Part shown: piece after piece, positions 43,801 through 54,880 of the stretch | Numbering within the stretch: position 1 is the stretch's first letter | Layout of the letters: the number at the start of each line of letters is the position of its first letter | Source of the DNA: Thalassia testudinum | Taxonomy: Eukaryota > Streptophyta > Magnoliopsida > Alismatales > Hydrocharitaceae | Assembly: GCA_037157565.1 (NCBI GenBank) | Contig: JAZHRO010000062.1 | Location: forward strand, 4,712,001 to 4,776,000 | Direction: 5' to 3' | DNA: 64,000 bases | Notes under the pieces: model-generated | Database searches by the model: none | Told to the model about the DNA's origin: nothing | What the model saw: the letters and a program-made list of their open reading frames with translations, nothing else | Program-made: the position numbers and the translations under genes

Positions 43801-44320
43801 ATGAATCTATTTCGTACTTTTCCACCTCAGGTCATCAATTGAAAGAGGTTGAGATAGCTGTGCCAATGCCTGTACCTCCTGTAGCCATGGAGGATTTCTC
43901 TCAGAGTAGTAGTGTACTTACTACAGAGCAGACTATGGGCACATTCGGAGTTGTACCACCAGATGATGAGACCTTTAAGGGTGCTACATATCAGTTTCTT
44001 GTCAGTTACAAAGAGGACACACACCCCTTCCTCAATCCTACTGAGCTACCATCATCCTCTCCTACTCAGGTATATGTTGAGAGTTCTGACGATACTTCTG
44101 ATATTGTCTCCAGGTTTTATTTCTATGCCCACAGATGAGAATATCCCCATTGTTATTAAGAAGGCTCCATGATCTTGTGCCCAGTATCGTGTTGATGGGA
44201 GTGTTGTTTCTGCTGATTCTCTAGATATAGAATTTCATGTGTTCACTGCTGCAGTTTCTAGTGTTGAGATTCCTACCTCGTACTAACTGGCTTTACTACA
44301 TCCATACTGGAAGGTAGTTA
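43801..44320 (+). pseudogene. pol: Copia B linker between integrase and reverse transcriptase
   Basis: 43791-44138 gives MTFHESISYFSTSGHQLKEV and a Pro/Ser/Thr-rich stretch (AVPMPVPPVAMEDF). The equivalent stretch of copia E is at about 4600-4960. No enzyme motif is expected here. Confidence 0.75.
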
Positions 44321-45080
44321 TGGAAGAGATGTCTGCTCTTACTGACAGAGGCACTTGGGAGCTAACTCCTTTATTGTTTGACGCGCACCTTGTTAGAGTC
44401 AAATGGGTCTTTGCCTTAAAATACAACTTAGATGGGTCTATTTCTCGGTATAAGGCTCGCCTTGTAGCCAAAGGATTCACCCAAACCTATAGGGTGGATT
44501 TCTGACACATTCTCTCCAGTTGCTCGGCTCTCCATTGTTCATATACTAATTTCTATTACAACTCATTATGGATGGCACTACATTAGCTGGATGTCAAAAA
44601 TGCATTTTTATACGAAGATTTGCAGGAGATATATATGCAACGGCTGCTTGGATTTTGAGGTTCAGCAAGAGCGTGTATGCAAATTTCGTAAGGCCATTTA
44701 TGGTCTTAAACAGAGCTCCTGAGCCTTGGTTTAGCACCTACTTGAGGCGCAATCTATTATTGGAATGCAGAGATCATCGTCTAACCATTCATTATTTGTG
44801 AGGAAGGCCAGTAGTGGTACAATGGCTCTACTTGTGTATGTGGCTAATCTTATCTTCATAGGTGATGATACAGATGGTATTTCCTAGGTGGAGTATTTGG
44901 CACGCTAGTTTGTCATGAAAGACCTTGGGAAGTTGAGATTTTTTTTGGACATTGAGATTGCCATAAGTGAGCAAGGGATAATTATGCCACAAAGAAAGTA
45001 TGCTCTTTGACATTCTTAGGAGATAGCATGCTAGGATCCAAGGATGCCAATATTCCTATAGATTCTAAAGTTCATCTCTT
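44321..45080 (+). pseudogene. pol: Copia B reverse transcriptase
   Basis: 44320-44505 gives MEEMSALTDRGTWELTPLLF and [20 protein letters not shown]. The catalytic box at about 44830-44870 reads LLVYVANLIFIGDD: the family reads YVDD, here YVAN. Both Asp positions are therefore changed and the enzyme could not work. Confidence 0.85.
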
Positions 45081-45775
45081 TGATGATATTGTGAAGCTGA
45101 AGGATAAGAAGGCATATCGATAGCTGGTGGGGAAACTCTTCTATCTGACCATCACTAGACCAGATATTAGTCTTACAGTGTGTAAGCTAAGTCAGTTCTT
45201 AGACAAACCCACTGATGTTCATTGGCAGGCTTTGATGCAGGTGTTGAGGTACATCAAGGGATATCCAGGTAGATGCATTTTATTTCAAAAGAAGGCTCCT
45301 ATGTTTGTTGTTGCTTACTCAGATGTAGATTATGCAGGAGATGTTGGAGACAGGTGGTCTACTACTGGTTTTTACACTTTTGTAGCTGAGAATCTAGTGA
45401 CTTGGATGAGTACAAAGTAAAGTTTAGTTTCACGCTCTAGTGTCAAGTTTGAGTACGGGCCATGGCACATACTGCAGCTGAGATGATATGGATAAGATCT
45501 TTGTTACGAGATCTTCATGTTATTATTCAGGAGCCAATAGAGATGCATTGTGACAACCGAGCTACAACATACATTGCTAATAATCCCATGTTTCACGAGA
45601 GAACCAAACATGTGGAAGTAGATTGTCATTACACCAAAGTTTGCTTCATACTACCTATCTTGCCTCTTCAGACCAAACTGCTGACATGCTTACCAAGTTG
45701 TTGCCTCGCCCTTAGTTTGAGAATTGTAGAAACAAGCTGAGCATGGTGAATATATATGCTCTAGCTTGAGGGGCA
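45081..45775 (+). pseudogene. pol: Copia B RNase H domain
   Basis: 45127-45420 gives LTITRPDISLTVCKLSQFLD and MFVVAYSDVDYAGDV. 45462-45740 gives MAHTAAEMIWIRSLLRDLHV and HCDNRATTYIANNPMF, with the CDN Asp present. A stop lies between. The C-terminus has shifted frame (CFILPILPLQTKLL) before the polypurine tract. Confidence 0.83.
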
Positions 45776-45917
45776 GTGTTGAGTTGTGTTATATTGTGAG
45801 GGGCGTTATGTCATTTTATTATTTTGTTGTGTTTATGTTGTAACTTTTCCCTCACATTTCTCTATATAAAGAAGTGTAAGGATGGCTTGGTAATTAACAA
45901 AAATCATTTTCTTCAAC
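45776..45917 (+). repeat. Copia B 3' LTR
   Basis: Pairs with 40846-40988. CTCTATATAAAGAAG box near 45865. Ends CTTCAAC, then TGCAT. Confidence 0.9.
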
Positions 45918-47574
45918 TGCATATTGATGACATGCTAGTGCACGACAACATTTACCCCAAGCACTCAACCAATCTGGAGGAAGTGTTTAAGACGTTTTAG
46001 GTGTTTTGTCTCTTGTTGAACTCAAAAAAATGCACTTTTGGTGTCACCTTAGGTAAATTCTTGGATTTTCTAGTGTCGAGCAGAGGCATCAAAACCAACT
46101 TGGATAAGACTTAGGTGGTCGTGGACCTCCGCCCACCTGGTAGCCTCTTGGTAGTGCAATCCTTGGCCGGCGAATCGCTGCATTATGTCGCTTCCTCTCC
46201 AAGGTGTTTGATTGATTCCTTCCCTTCTTCGAGCAGCTAAAAATGGGCAAGGGATATTCTGTGGGCAATGGACACCCTAATTCCAGGAGGCCCTTGAGAG
46301 GATTAAGGAACATCTCCAGTCTCCCCCAACATCTCTAGTCTCCCCCAGTCTTGGCAGCCCTTACGTTCGGCGAGCCTTTGTTTATCTACCTGGTTGCAAC
46401 CGGCTTTATAGTTAGCATTGTTCTTGTTAAGGAAGAGGAATGCAGAAAGTGATTTACTTTGTATGCAAGACCTACCAAGGTGCGAAAGTGAAGTACTCCC
46501 TCGTTGAGAAGCTCGGCCTAACATTAGTCAATGTCGCCAGAAAATTGTGACCATACTTCCAAGCACACACCATAACAATCTATACAGATGAACCTTTGAG
46601 GAGGTTGCTGCATCGATCGTTTGGCTCCCCCTACTAGACATGGTGGGCCCTAGAATTGGCGGAATGACAACATATACCAATCCTGCTTGGCCATTAAAGG
46701 CCAAGAGCTAGCCAACTTTGTAGTGGAATTCACCGTTATCTTTCCGACAATTGGAGGAACGTGGCAGCTCCATGTAGATGGCATTTCTAATAAAGGTGGC
46801 GCTGAAGTTGGGTAGCACTTATCTCAATCGATGATTTCGCTGAAAGTGTGCTGTCTGGATGCTATTCAAAGCAATAAATAATGTGGTACGGTAGGAAGCA
46901 CTCCTAGTTGGCTTCCAGCTCGCCAAAATAATGAGAGCCACCAACATCAAGATTTTCACCGATTCACAACCGATGGTCCACTAGGTGTAAGGGGAGTTTC
47001 AAGCAAAGGCCAGTAAAGCCTGGATAGCTTCGGTGGACTTCTACCCCGTCAATATCAATCAGGTCCTATGAGAAAAAAAACCCATTGGTGGATGTCCTCG
47101 CCAAGTTAGCCTCGACCGTCTCAATTGGCAAGGATGACATCGTCAACCTTGAGGAGCTGATTAGTCCCTCCGTCTGAACGACCCTGTTATAGCCATTAAC
47201 CTAGGTAAAGCCTCATGTATGTACCCAATACTTAACTACCTCCAACATGGGTGGTCTTGCCTGAGGTCATGAACCAAAGGGCATTCTGCCTTAAGTCAGC
47301 ACGGTACATGCTCTTAGATGTCATTTTGTACAAATGAGGGCACTCAACCCCTCTCCTTTAATGCCTTGGCCTGGTAGAGGCGTAACAAGTGCTGGAGGAC
47401 CTCTATGTAGGCATCTGTGGCAACTACGAAGGCCCAAAAGCCTTGACTACGAGAATCCTTTGCTACGAATATTTCTAGCCCTAGGTAATGAAAGACGTGA
47501 AGGAATTCAAGTGGAAGTGCGATAAGTGCTAGAGGTTCTCCAATGTCCTTAAGGCTCTACCCGAGGAGTTGGTA
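45918..47574 (+). pseudogene. pol: Tat element reverse transcriptase end, RNase H and integrase start
   Basis: Just after copia B the frame gives HIDDMLVHDNIYPKHSTNL, the catalytic Asp pair and following block, then NSKKCTFGVTLGKFL. RNase H motifs appear at about 46770 (WQLHVDGISN) and 46920-46980 (FTDSQPMVH). The zinc-binding start of integrase is at about 47330-47540 (EDLYVGICGNYEGP.., KWKCDKC). Stops and frame changes are common. Copia D interrupts it at about 47575. Confidence 0.8.
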
Positions 47575-48265
47575 CCAATAGGTTCACCATCCCATTATAC
47601 ACTTACTGGGACAAGGAAGAGAAGTTGGCACCTAGAGCTGTAAAGTGTATCTTCTTTGGTTATTCACGGACTTAGAAAGGGTATCGATGTTTTGATCTTG
47701 TGGTTGGTAGGTACTATGTGAGTGCTGATGTTGCTTTTCATGAATCAGTCCCCTACTTCTCCCTTGCAGCACAACAGTTAGTATCAGAGGTTGAGTTTGT
47801 GCCTATGCCTTTTTCACCAGTTTTTATGGATGAGTTTCCAGTTTCTGAGGTTGGTCTTGCACCTGACAATGGCAGTCAGGAACTTGTATGCAATTCTGCA
47901 CCTGACAGTGATACTGATAACCAGAGATTCAGGGATCCACATATCACTTTTTAGTTGCCAATTACCTATAAGCAACGCACCCCCTACTTTAGATCCACCA
48001 TCCTCTCCAAGTCAAGTATGTGTTGAGGTATTTGAAGATTCTGTGTCTAGTGCTGATTGTGTAGGACCAGGTGGTGTTATCCTAAATGATGACCTTTCGA
48101 TTGCTATTCGGAAGGCTTTTCGTTCTTGTGCACAATATCATGTGGTTGGAGCTGTGTCTACAGCTAACTTGGGGACTACCTTTGGGCTCTTTACTACAGC
48201 GTTAGCTGCAACAAAGACACCTTTCACGTACCAGCAAACCTTGATCCAAAATGGCATAAAGCCAT
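47575..48265 (+). pseudogene. pol: Copia D integrase end and linker
   Basis: 47700-47954 gives YYVSADVAFHESVPYFSLAA and the linker VEFVPMPFSPVFMDEF. The catalytic core is absent. Confidence 0.75.
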
Positions 48266-49020
48266 GAAGGATTAGATGGTCGCTCTTTGGAGTTGACACA
48301 TTTGGGAGCTTACTCTTCCCGCTGGTCTCGCCTAGAGGGATGTCATTGGGTCTTTGCCTTGAAATACAACCCTGATGGGTTTATTTCAAGCTATAAGGCT
48401 TGGTTGGTGGCGAAGGGGTTCACCCAGACATATGGGGTAGACTTTTTTGATATTTTCTTCCTAGTTACTTGCTTATCAATAGTCCGAATACTTGTCTCTA
48501 TTGCTACTCACAAGAACTGGTTATTTTACTATCTTGAAGAATGCATTCCTCTGGTGATCTTCAAGAGGAGGTGCACATGCGGTAGCCCCCTAGGTTTGAG
48601 TTTCATGGGGAGTGTGTGTGTAAGCTAAAGAAGGCCATCTATGGCCTTAAGCACAGTTTGAGAGCGTGGTTCCAGAAGCTCTCAGGGGTGGTAGAGAAGA
48701 TGGGATTGCAGAGATCTTCATCGGGCCATTCTTTATCTTTCAGAAAACTGAGAAGGGGATTGTGGCATTGCTGCTTTATGTTGATGATCCCATCATTATC
48801 GGTGATGATAGAGTCAGAATAACTGTGGTCAAGAGATCCTTGGCTGAGTAGTTTTTTATGGACTTGGGACAACTTCAGTACTTTCTTCGCACAGAGGTGG
48901 CTAGAAGCAAGCAGGGGATTGTGCTCTCTCAGCGCAATTATGCTTTGGATGTGCTCCAGGAGACAGGGATGCTGGGGTCCAAGCCAGTCAATATTCTTGT
49001 AAACTCCAAGGTACACCTTT
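48266..49020 (+). pseudogene. pol: Copia D reverse transcriptase
   Basis: 48287-48628 gives [20 protein letters not shown] and VDFFDIFFLVTCLSIVRILV. 48666-48851 gives IVALLLYVDDPIIIGDD, the catalytic box with both Asp residues. A CTCAGCGC..AATTATGC stretch corresponds to SQRNYALDVLQE. Stops occur at several points. Confidence 0.83.
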
Positions 49021-49734
49021 ATGATGAGTAGGTAGAGCCCATTGATAGCAAGGCTTATAGGCAGCTTGTGGGAAAACTTTTATATCTGATGATTACCAGG
49101 CCTGATATTGCTTTAGTTGTGGGAAAGTTTAGTTAGTTTATGGAGAAGCCAACCAAGCAACACTGGTAAGCAGCTATATAGGTGCTTAGATATCTAAAGA
49201 AAGCGCCTGGACGAGGGATACTTTTCCAGAGGGGATCTCCCATGACAATAGTTGGGTATTTTGATGCTTATTATGCAGAATGCATTGTTGATAGAAAATC
49301 GACTACTGGGTTCTGCACATTTGTAGATGGTAATCTGATTACCTGGAGGAGCAAGAAACAATGAGTAGTTTCTCGCTTTAGTGCCAAGTCAAAATATAAG
49401 GCGATGGCTCAGACAACTGTAGTGATGATCTAGGTGAGGTCTCTACTACGTAACTTGCATGTCCAGATTGAAGAGCCTATGGAGATGAGATGCAACAATT
49501 GGGCAATCACATATATAGCATACAATTCCATGTTCCATGAACGTACCAAGCATGTTGAATTGGATTGCCACTACACTAGAGATCTAATTCAGCGTGGGAT
49601 GTTGCGTACTACCTTTGTTACACTTGGGGACTAAGCAACTGATGCTTTTACGAAGCCTTTTCCACATTCGACCTTCAACGATTGTTGTTCCAAGCTAAGC
49701 ATGATCGACATCTATGTTCTAACTTGAGGGAGAG
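49021..49734 (+). pseudogene. pol: Copia D RNase H domain
   Basis: 49182-49364 gives MLRYLKKAPGRGILFQRGSP and STTGFCTFVDGNLITWRSKK. Next come MRCNNWAITYIAYNSMFHER (family CDN reads CNN here, so the Asp is lost) and HVELDCHYTRDLIQRGM, then IDIYVLT before the polypurine tract. Confidence 0.82.
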
Positions 49735-49887
49735 TGTTGAGATACTCCTTTTAGTATTTTTTGCTATTGGCTATTTTGTCATTTTTATTTTCCTGTTGGA
49801 CATGCTTTTTTTTTTTCCCTTTACCTCTTCTCTATATAAAGAGGTGTTGGGTCCTTTTGAGAAATAGCTTGAATCATTCTCCCCTAC
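49735..49887 (+). repeat. Copia D 3' LTR
   Basis: Begins TGTTGAGATACTCC after CTTGAGGGAGAG. ACCTCTTCTCTATATAAAGAGGT (49823-49845) forms a hairpin with the TATA box in its loop. The right end is placed by the return of the Tat integrase sequence. Confidence 0.78.
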
Positions 49888-49976
49888 TGACTTCATCGGC
49901 CCTTTCCTAATGGTCCCCTCCTAAAAGAAGTTTGTGATCGTGGCAGTCAATTCTTTCCCCAAATGGGTTGAAGCAA
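49888..49976 (+). pseudogene. pol: Tat element integrase fragment after copia D
   Basis: TDFIGPFLMVPS then KKFVIVAVNSFPKWVEAR, the typical start of the gypsy integrase core (the family reads GIDFIGPFPMAPGQKKF). The first catalytic Asp of the core is in the TDFIG stretch. The second block reads VNSF where VDYF is usual. It is lost beyond 49976. Confidence 0.78.
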
Positions 49977-50940
49977 GGTTCTAAGTGTCAATATCGAAGT
50001 TGTGCTGATATTCCAAGTGTGGTTATCAAGGGCACGTCGTGTAAACGCCCGTATATCAATGTCAGATTATCAAGGTTATCGATGGCCTAAAATTATTCAT
50101 ACCAAGGGCATGCCAATGACGTGCCAACTCATGCCGACAAATGTCGATTGAATTTACTTAAAATGATTAAAATTGTAAGTAAATAATAAATTATTAACTA
50201 AAAACTTTAAAATGTTACGTAAGAAAGATATACATGTGAAAACATAAGTCTTGAATCAATACATACGCAAATAAAGCATACAATGCATATTTAAATTAAA
50301 GTAATACAACCATTTGACTACTATTGAATAATAACTTAATATTTCATTCCTTCAACCACATCTACTACCTTTCTAGCATCAAGGTCCAACACATGCCTTA
50401 GTTGACATGACAATAAAGGTAGAACTAGAGAGGTAATGTAGAGACCCTAAAGTAGTTCTTAACACTAAGGTTTTAAATATTGATATCATACTGACAAGTT
50501 AAAAGGGGGACACATCGTCGATATGTCACTGATATCGAGAAATTTTAGAGAAATTACTTAAAATGACCCAAAATGGCTAAGAGTGTCATAAATGTGATGA
50601 AATTAACATTTTAATAACCAATACATATATGAAGAAATGAAAAGATCAAAATTATAAATTTTGAATGAAAATATAATGTAAATACATTGCTAGCAGTGTT
50701 TACTTGGTTATGAGAAATGATCTTAAGTAGCTATAAGTGGCGTATGTTGGTGAAAAATCCTTTTCGTGAGAAGATAAATTTATGACGAGGCATTTAAGTT
50801 GGTAGAGAGGAGAGAGCATGATGCTTAGATTTTTCATTAGTCATTAGAATTGTTGGAATCAATTAAGCATGGTTTGAAGTTTTAGTTGAATCTTATTTGA
50901 GCAAAGTGTAAGAAAAAAATAAATTTCAAATTTCAAGTAC
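49977..50940. repeat. Repeat patch with ATATCG words, at least two related copies
   Basis: 50467-50700 closely follows the start of the repeat at 20875 (GGTTTTAAATATYGATATC, then GACAAGT.AAAA, ATTTTGAATGAAAAYATAAT). 49977-50460 starts with a weaker version (AAGGTTCTAAGTGTCAATATCG) and is AT-rich. The patch replaces most of the Tat integrase core end. No frame is of interest. Confidence 0.6.
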
Positions 50941-52250
50941 GGGTATTTAATTCCTTAAGAGCAGTAGCAAGTGTTGACACAGGCATGGCATGACTCGAAA
51001 CATCTGCCCACACAAATTCTTGGCAAGCCATAGTATCGAAGCCCTCTACGACCTTGACATTGTCCACCAATTAAGAAGGTAGGGATGGGCGGATGTTGCG
51101 TTTGGGCAAGCCTCACGATCGGTTTGGAACTTGGAGGGGTGCCTTGTTCACAATAAAGAAATGCCAGCACTGACCCTTCAGGTTGTCCGATAACTCCACA
51201 AGGTGGAAGCCTTATGGGGTAAAAGGTTGCACGTCCTGGTCGGAGGATTCCCCCTTCTAAGCTTCTAGGGGAAAAATTGAAAAAGTTGGCAGAAAGGTTT
51301 AAGGTAGGCTTTACCTTAAGTTTGAAGTAGACAATCATAAAGACATTTGGCATAAACCAATAATTCAAGCGTACTGGGAAAGGACAAGATTTTAGTAGGA
51401 AAGAAAAAAAATAAGGAAAGGGTTCAAAGGAAGGTGGAGGTCATTCTCAATGGCATATTGACAAATGAGGAAATTATCTTCCGACCCATATGAACATAGT
51501 TTCAGCTGGTTGCTTGCCACAAAGTACCTAAAACTGTCCAAGTTATGTTGCTTAAGAAGTTGCTCTACTCCGTCCTCTCACTGAAGGGAAGATCAAAAGC
51601 TATAAAAAGAGTGTGGCTTTGCTTAGTCACTCCGAGGAAGTTCTTTACCTCGATTAATAGACGATGTCTCCCTGGATAAGGAAGGATTTCGTTGTGACCA
51701 TCGCCTTAACCACACCATCACATGAGAAAGCTCGTAACACTTCAAGCAAATAGGAGTGAGCGGATATGCTCCTACCCAAGTCCTAAATTGTAAGGGGAAA
51801 AGGTGAAGAATTATCGCCCCAACCCATCCTGGCATTAAATGCAATGAGACGTAACCCTACCGCAAGCCTAAAAGGATGTGACGCTCACCATACTTCAGGC
51901 CTTGGGACACTCAAGCGACACAACTATGACGTTAACCTAATTGCCATGTACAGAAGGCCTAAGGCGATGGTTGGCCACCGTTCACCATAAAATAAAAGTG
52001 GATCTATCGCAACATAAGGGTAGTAGTCCCCCAGAGAGGGCGTAAGATCAAACGTGCCAAGAGTGGCGGAAAATCCACTTGGTGAAAAGAAAAAGGCAGG
52101 TCCTAAGAAGCACCACCTAGATAATGAAGCGGAAGGTGGCAACAACGAAAAGCACCTACCCCTCGACGTAGTCAAAGGGTAGTCGTTAGGGGTAAGGGGA
52201 GTGACAAAAAAAAAGGACATGAATTTATAGACTCCAAGAGTGGGGGCAAC
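50941..52250 (-). other. Tat element 3' region with antisense open frames
   Basis: Between the integrase and the 3' LTR, three minus-strand frames lie in a row: 51368-50955 (137 residues), 51844-51623 (73) and 52220-51924 (98). Tat-lineage elements often carry an antisense frame in this place. I do not recognise a firm motif, but 51368-50955 has VYFKLKVKPTLN..NFSPRS, reminiscent of that protein group. No plus-strand frame is worth naming. It ends in AAGAGTGGGGGCAACC at 52236-52251. Confidence 0.4.
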
Positions 52251-52851
52251 CGATGGGTGAAAGAAGGTCAGGCTTGGGAAGGCCCAAGCAAAGCCTAGGG
52301 GAAGAGCCAGCCTAGCCTAAAAGCAAGAACAACCCCCTATCGCTGGGGAGACCATTCGGGCAGGCTAACTAAATCTTGCACCCAAAGATGAAGGCCATCT
52401 GATCCACGCACTTGCTTAGTCTTTAGGCACCTAAGAGACTAAGCCTTTCACCTCGCCATTACCCCATTCCCAGTGATGCTAGGCAACGGCAGCACGACAG
52501 CTAGGGTGGCGGTGGAGAAATTAAAGGAACGGGGCAGGAATCGAGACGACAATGTGAAGGGTGAGGTGACAAAATGGACCTTGGGGTAGCTTGGTTTCGT
52601 TCGTCGACGATTGAATGATTATTGCTCAATCCCCTGTATAAAGAGATCGTTGTATCCATAAAAAAGGCAAAACTTATAATACTCTAAAAAATACTACTCT
52701 AGTGAAACTTTGAGGGTTAATATCTCCTCTCCAGATGTACGTTGATTTAGTAGAATTAGGTTATCAAACTCCTGTGTTCTCACTTTTTGAGCTTTCGCAC
52801 TTCCATGTCACTGTCTCCACATTTTCCTATTCGGTCCCATGGGTTCGATTA
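52251..52851 (+). repeat. Tat element 3' LTR
   Basis: Matches 35441-36011 and 37550-37623 together, including TATAAAGAGATCGTTGTATCC and CTAAAAAATACTACTCTAGTG. Ends GATTA before ACCTC. No N2 insertion. Confidence 0.9.
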
Positions 52852-52856
52852 ACCTC

Positions 52857-53780
52857 AAAATCTAAGCAATGATGCCACTACATCTAGTCCAATTTCAAAG
52901 CAAGTGGAAAAGATGTCAAATGTATGGGACTAATTGAAATTCAAATTCCAATGAACATGAAGAGAATTTTGAGCTTAGAATAAGAGGCTAAGGATCACAA
53001 CGGGTTTGCAAAATGTGAAGTGACTTCATTAGTTACTAGATTGAGTGATCCACTCAACATATCATGATGTAATAATGTTACCCAAACTTAAGCATTGCAA
53101 GGAGGCTTTCAATGTGAAATGGAGTCAATCATTTCAAATGGCATGTGGGAGTCAGTTGACTTTCCTTAAGGATTCTTTATCATTGGGTGTAAATGGGTGT
53201 TTAGGAGGAAACTTAGGTTGGATGGATCAAATGAAAAGTATAAAACTCAATATTTCAATAAGGGTTCTAAGCAAAAGAAAGGTATTAATTATTTTGGCAC
53301 CTTTATGTGTGACTACAATCTAAATGGTTATGGCATGGGCTTCCATTTATGACCTTATTATCCATTAAATGGCTACCAAGGCTGCCTAAATCTACATAGA
53401 TTAGCTTGCGGGATTCATAGTTCCTATTAATAAGAGGAAAGCTTGCATGCTTGTGAAATCACTTTATGGATAAAATAAGCTATAAAATGATGGCATGAAA
53501 AGTTTGATAAGATTGTTCATTTAAATGTTCATAAATATGATAAATGCAGATGTATATGGTTAAAGGCATTGGGTCTATTGTCTTGTGCCTATGTTTAGAT
53601 GATATCTTGTTTAGATCCAACATGATGATGGTAAATGGAACTAAAGCTTTCTTAAGTAATAGCTTGATGTGATGGATATGGGAGTTGATGTCATCGTGGA
53701 CTATGCTGGTAAGATTCTTGCGATATTTGTCTACTAAAGTTTACATTTATATGTCCTCCCTCATGGTTCCTCAAAACCAC
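52857..53780 (+). pseudogene. pol: Copia C pol, right fragment
   Basis: The sequence resumes after the ACCTC duplication. About 53180-53215 gives SLGVNGCLGGNLGWMDQ in one frame and GCKWVF-type sequence in another. Next come KKGINYFGTF (53280), then WHEKFDKIVHLNVHKYDKC (53495-53550) and a catalytic-box remnant CAYV.MISCLDPT (about 53580-53620). This is the copia reverse transcriptase in broken frames; it ends near 53760. Confidence 0.78.
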
Positions 53781-54880
53781 TCTGCAAGAATGACTGTAGC
53801 AACTATGGCACATCTTAGGTAAATTGCAAATCGTAGGAAGTTTGATGTATCTTTCATACTACAGAAGATTGGCTACAACTTAAAAAGACCACCTAGAGTA
53901 CACTAAGCCCCCAATGTTGCAGCAGATACAAAAAGTCACCATCATGATTGCTTAGGGAAACATGTAGAAGTGAGGTCCTTTGATGCAACTCAAGTTCAAA
54001 AAATAAATAAATATTTTCCACGATGGCGACTATGTCGGGGTTGGAAATTTCAGTGGGTGCAAGAAAGGGTGCGGGAATGAGGTCGATGATGGACAATAGG
54101 GTTGGGCGAAGGGTTGTCGGCGGTGGAGGTTGGCGAGCTCTATGGGGTGGAGATACGTAGGTGTAAGGGAAGAATATGATGGTGGTGGGTTTGTGGTGTT
54201 GTTAAGTGGAGTAAGGAGAGAGAAAGTGATGAGATGAGAAAAGACAAGTCGTGGGTGGGTTGGGAAGGACATACAGAGGTGAGAAGGAAAGTAGGGATGA
54301 CTGATGAAAGGAGAATCAACTTTCTTCAATTCATTCCAATATGATTTCTTCTATTTCTTCTTTGGATACACCCTAACCCCCTTTATAAAGGGATTATAGA
54401 CTCAAGACGCATGACCCTTGGGATTACAAAAACTTAAGAGGCATGACGCTTGGGATTACAACCTTTAACCAATGCATTCCTTATTTGAAAATAAATAAAA
54501 TAAAGGAAAAATTGTAACTATACACTCTAATTTCATGTAATTTTAGTTTTGCCTACGTCATCCTCATGTTCCTTTCCAAAAAGGGAAAGAACTCTATCTT
54601 CAATATCCTAATATGTTATATTCCTTGTGTATGGACTTTCATATCCACCAAATTACTATAATTAGAACTTGGTGGGCGACCTCACCCATGAGTGCATACA
54701 CTAGGAACTTCACATCAACTAGGGCATCCTCAAAGTTGCAAGCATTGTACAATTTAACTCAGCTTGAGATGGCATTTGTTCTGAACATGAACCAAGTACA
54801 TGCATTTGAAGAACAAATTGGGAGCATTCCGATTCTTCCATACAAACGAGGCAATGTGAGGACGTGAGCCAGCTTATCTA
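53781..54880. other. Unassigned stretch
   Basis: No transposon domain, gene or RNA was recognised. The open frames 54030-54329 (minus) and 54613-54867 (plus) are short, low-complexity or without known motif. Confidence 0.5.

Larger units (their letters stand above)
40846..45917 (+). mobile_element. Copia B: Ty1/copia element in the Tat reverse transcriptase
   Basis: LTRs at 40846-40988 and 45776-45917 flank a plus-strand gag-pol. Duplicated TGTAT (40841-40845) and TGCAT (45918-45922) lie outside the ends with one mismatch. The Tat frame reads LIGKFLEVY before and HIDDMLVHD after. The primer site ACTTGGTATCAGGGC follows the 5' LTR and GCTTGAGGGGCAG precedes the 3' LTR. It belongs to the same family as copia E. 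Many TAG/TAA/TGA stops show it is dead. Confidence 0.92.
47575..49887 (+). mobile_element. Copia D: 5'-truncated Ty1/copia element
   Basis: The element starts in the last part of integrase (LAPRAVKCIFFGYSRT, about 47632) and runs through linker, reverse transcriptase and RNase H to a 3' LTR (49735 to about 49887). Gag, protease, most of integrase and the 5' LTR are missing. Tat integrase sequence stands on both sides (EELVPIGSPS-like before, FIGPFLMVPS after). The junction may involve a deletion. Its LTR differs from those of copia B, E and F. Confidence 0.85.
35441..52851 (+). mobile_element. Tat-type Ty3/gypsy element with four nested insertions
   Basis: LTRs (35441-36011 plus 37550-37623, and 52251-52851) flank plus-strand gag, protease, reverse transcriptase, RNase H and integrase. 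ACCTC lies outside both ends (35436-35440 and 52852-52856). The primer-binding site TTGGCACCATTCGTAAG follows the 5' LTR, and AAGAGTGGGGGCAACC precedes the 3' LTR. The gag knuckle (RYHRAKGHFIENC) and the LIGKFLEVY..IDDMLV catalytic region fit the Tat lineage. N2 (36012-37549), copia B (40846-45917), copia D (about 47575-49887) and a repeat patch (49977-50940) interrupt it. Confidence 0.9.

Noticed and set aside
54030..54329. A minus-strand frame of 99 residues
   Set aside because: Pro/Ser/Thr-rich and without a known match; the surrounding region has no other gene signal.
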